From: Candidatus Altimarinota bacterium
Lineage (GTDB): Bacteria > Patescibacteriota > Gracilibacteria > BD1-5 > UBA2023
Assembly (NCBI GenBank): GCA_008015855.1
Contig: SSGK01000025.1
Location: 1-6,020 of the forward strand
Reading direction: 5' to 3'
Length of the DNA stretch: 6,020 bases
Below the pieces are notes generated by a model, which did not search any database, was not told the DNA's origin, and was given only the letters and a program-made list of their open reading frames with translations. Every line of letters begins with the position of its first letter. The stretch's first letter is position 1. The position numbers were made by a program, and so were the translations under genes. Of this stretch, positions 4,925 to 6,020 are shown piece after piece.

Positions 4925-5456
4925 ATGTATTCTCAAGCCATGTATCGATTTTTTTCTTCACCCCTATGAGAACATCTTTCTCGAAGGCGGCAAGTTCATC
5001 AGGATTAAATCGAGAGAGCACCAAATCACTCACATCATATCGCGCATCTCGACCGATTCCTATTTTTACTCGAGCAATAGCATCGGTTCCGAGGTGTTCG
5101 ATAATTGATTTAATTCCTCGCTGTCATCCATGGCTTCATTTTTCACGGAAGCGCACTTTCCCAAATTCCATATCAAGATCATCGGAGAGGATAAGGATAT
5201 GTTCTTTTGGGATTTTATAGAAATTTACCAAGAGGCTGACACTTTCTCCTGAGAGATTCATATATGTAAGAGGTTTTAGGAGGAGTATCTTTTCTCATTG
5301 ATACATTCATTCACTGATAACCCCTTTGAATTTAGAATCCTTCCATTCTTCGAAATTCCAATCATTTTGAAGTGCTTCAATCGCGATAAATCCCGCATTA
5401 TGGCGGGTTTTATCATAGTTTTGTCCAGGATTTCAGAGTCCGATAATAAGGTGCAT
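4923..5456 (-). CDS. pth: Peptidyl-tRNA hydrolase
   Basis: 177 residues, slightly shorter than E. coli Pth (194). The enzyme cleaves the ester bond of peptidyl-tRNA dropped from ribosomes, recycling the tRNA in the cytoplasm. Seen: IIGLGNPGQNY (4-14), the catalytic His19 in KTRHNAGF (16-23), KPLTYMNLSG (61-70, with Asn67), LSDDLDMEFGKVRFR (90-104, with the conserved Asp), GSHGGQRGIKSIIEHLGT (107-124) and VLSRF near the end. Five in-frame UGAs give Gly8, Gly50, Gly54, Gly107 and Gly111; Gly8 (LGNPG) and Gly111 (HGGQRG) are strongly conserved family glycines. The His-Asn pair of E. coli in the GGHNG loop is Gln-Arg here. The start is 2 nt after the stop of the upstream peptidase-like gene, so the two are cotranscribed; AGGA about 9 nt upstream may act as Shine-Dalgarno. 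Confidence 0.97.
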
Positions 5457-5458
5457 AA

Positions 5459-6020
5459 TTATATTCCTATAAGGGTGATAATATCATTTTTTCGTTTGTA
5501 TTCAAGAGGGGTTACTATTTCATTGTGCGAGTATGGATCGATGATATTCCAAGTATTATTATAACGGAATCAGATAGCTCGATGTCCGTGATTCGGATGA
5601 TTTTTGGATCGCATAAATATATCCACAAACCGAATATGGAGTGGAATATGGGTAAATGTTTGAAATCGAGGAATTGTTTTTTTATAGAGCTTGAGAGATT
5701 CGAAGGCAGACTCTCCGCGCGGAATCTCGAGTCCGAGCTTCTTCCCGACAAAGTAGGCAGTTTGAGAACAGAGTGTTATTCCGGTTTTTGGATTGATACT
5801 TGGCTTTGGTATCGAAAATCCGTCGATACTTCCTGCTTCTGCGTGGATAACTCCTGGAGGAAGCTCAATAATATCACCATGTTTGAGTGTCAGAATTCGT
5901 CCTGTTTCTCTCCCATTCCAAGTCTGCTCGATACAATTTCCTCCATCAAAGGCACCATACGTTCCATTGATATTCACGGTTCTTTGTTCCGCAGGAATAA
6001 TATCAAAGGGGGAAATCTGA
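5459..6020 (-). CDS. Probable papain-fold cysteine peptidase, C-terminal part (partial)
   Basis: The gene enters from the right edge; 186 residues plus the UAA at 5459-5461 are visible. A GTG at 5975-5977 is in frame, but the open frame continues upstream to the window end with plausible sequence, so it is not taken as the start. Seen (numbered from the window edge): a beta-rich N-terminal part (LKHGDIIELPPGVIHAE, 45-61), then a candidate catalytic Cys84 in LCSQTA, PRGESAFE (100-107), and His146 in GHRAIGFRY followed by W-x-I-I-D-P-Y with Asp161. The Cys...His...Asp order and the W.IIDPY strand are typical of NlpC/P60- or CHAP-like papain-fold hydrolases that cut cell-wall peptides, but the family is not certain. 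One UGA (5570-5572) gives Gly150 right after HRAI. It is followed after 2 nt by pth. Confidence 0.8.

Noticed and set aside
1..6020. UGA read as tryptophan (code 4)
   Set aside because: Trp would be placed at invariant glycines of Pth and cyclophilin, while real Trp positions already use UGG.
1..6020. Pseudogenes or frameshifts explaining the interrupted genes
   Set aside because: All interruptions are UGA only, frames stay continuous across them, and they coincide with glycine positions; decay would also give UAA, UAG and frameshifts.
1..6020. tRNA, rRNA, CRISPR array or insertion sequence
   Set aside because: No cloverleaf with a T-loop consensus, no regularly spaced direct repeats outside coding repeats, and no transposase or terminal inverted repeats were seen.

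Overview
This window reads correctly only if UGA is translated as glycine (NCBI code 25), with UAA and UAG as the only normal stops. That code is known from the CPR/Patescibacteria lineages Gracilibacteria (BD1-5) and Absconditabacteria (SR1), so the DNA most likely comes from one of them; the window does not say which. The proof is internal. Two housekeeping genes, a cyclophilin (1330-1830, minus) and peptidyl-tRNA hydrolase (4923-5456, minus), carry four and five in-frame UGAs. Those that can be placed in conserved motifs fall on glycines (LGNPG, FMIQGG, GSHGGQRG). UGG encodes Trp in the same proteins, so the Mycoplasma code (UGA=Trp) is excluded. In all, 15 in-frame UGA codons are read through in six genes. 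Under the standard code these genes look broken, or (4265-4507) are missed.

Layout. 1-597 (minus): a small membrane protein followed 6 nt later by the start of a PD-(D/E)XK nuclease-like protein that runs off the left edge. 598-948: no convincing protein gene, but two minus-strand terminators and a promoter that define a short stand-alone transcript (small RNA candidate). 949-1830 (minus): a small basic protein with a structured leader, and the cyclophilin upstream of it. 1918-3354 (minus): a 478-residue secreted protein with thrombospondin type-3-like calcium-binding repeats and two C-terminal Cys-containing repeats. 3545-4036 (plus): a secreted, C-terminally anchored surface protein with a TGPE-type tail, divergent from the previous gene. 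4051-4259: two abutting opposed terminators and an uncharacterised structured RNA on the minus strand. 4265-4507 (minus) and 4657-4854 (plus): two small unknown proteins fired from overlapping divergent promoters. 4923-6020 (minus): pth preceded by a probable papain-fold cysteine peptidase gene that runs off the right edge.

The genome is compact. Genes are separated by short intergenic stretches, most units end in clear hairpin plus T-run terminators, and eight sigma70-like promoters could be picked out, all with a 16-bp spacer. Several genes have no Shine-Dalgarno sequence, with very short leaders where a promoter is visible. The genes do not form one pathway: protein quality and translation housekeeping (cyclophilin, Pth) sits next to cell-surface or secreted proteins. 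No mobile element, CRISPR array, tRNA or rRNA was seen.
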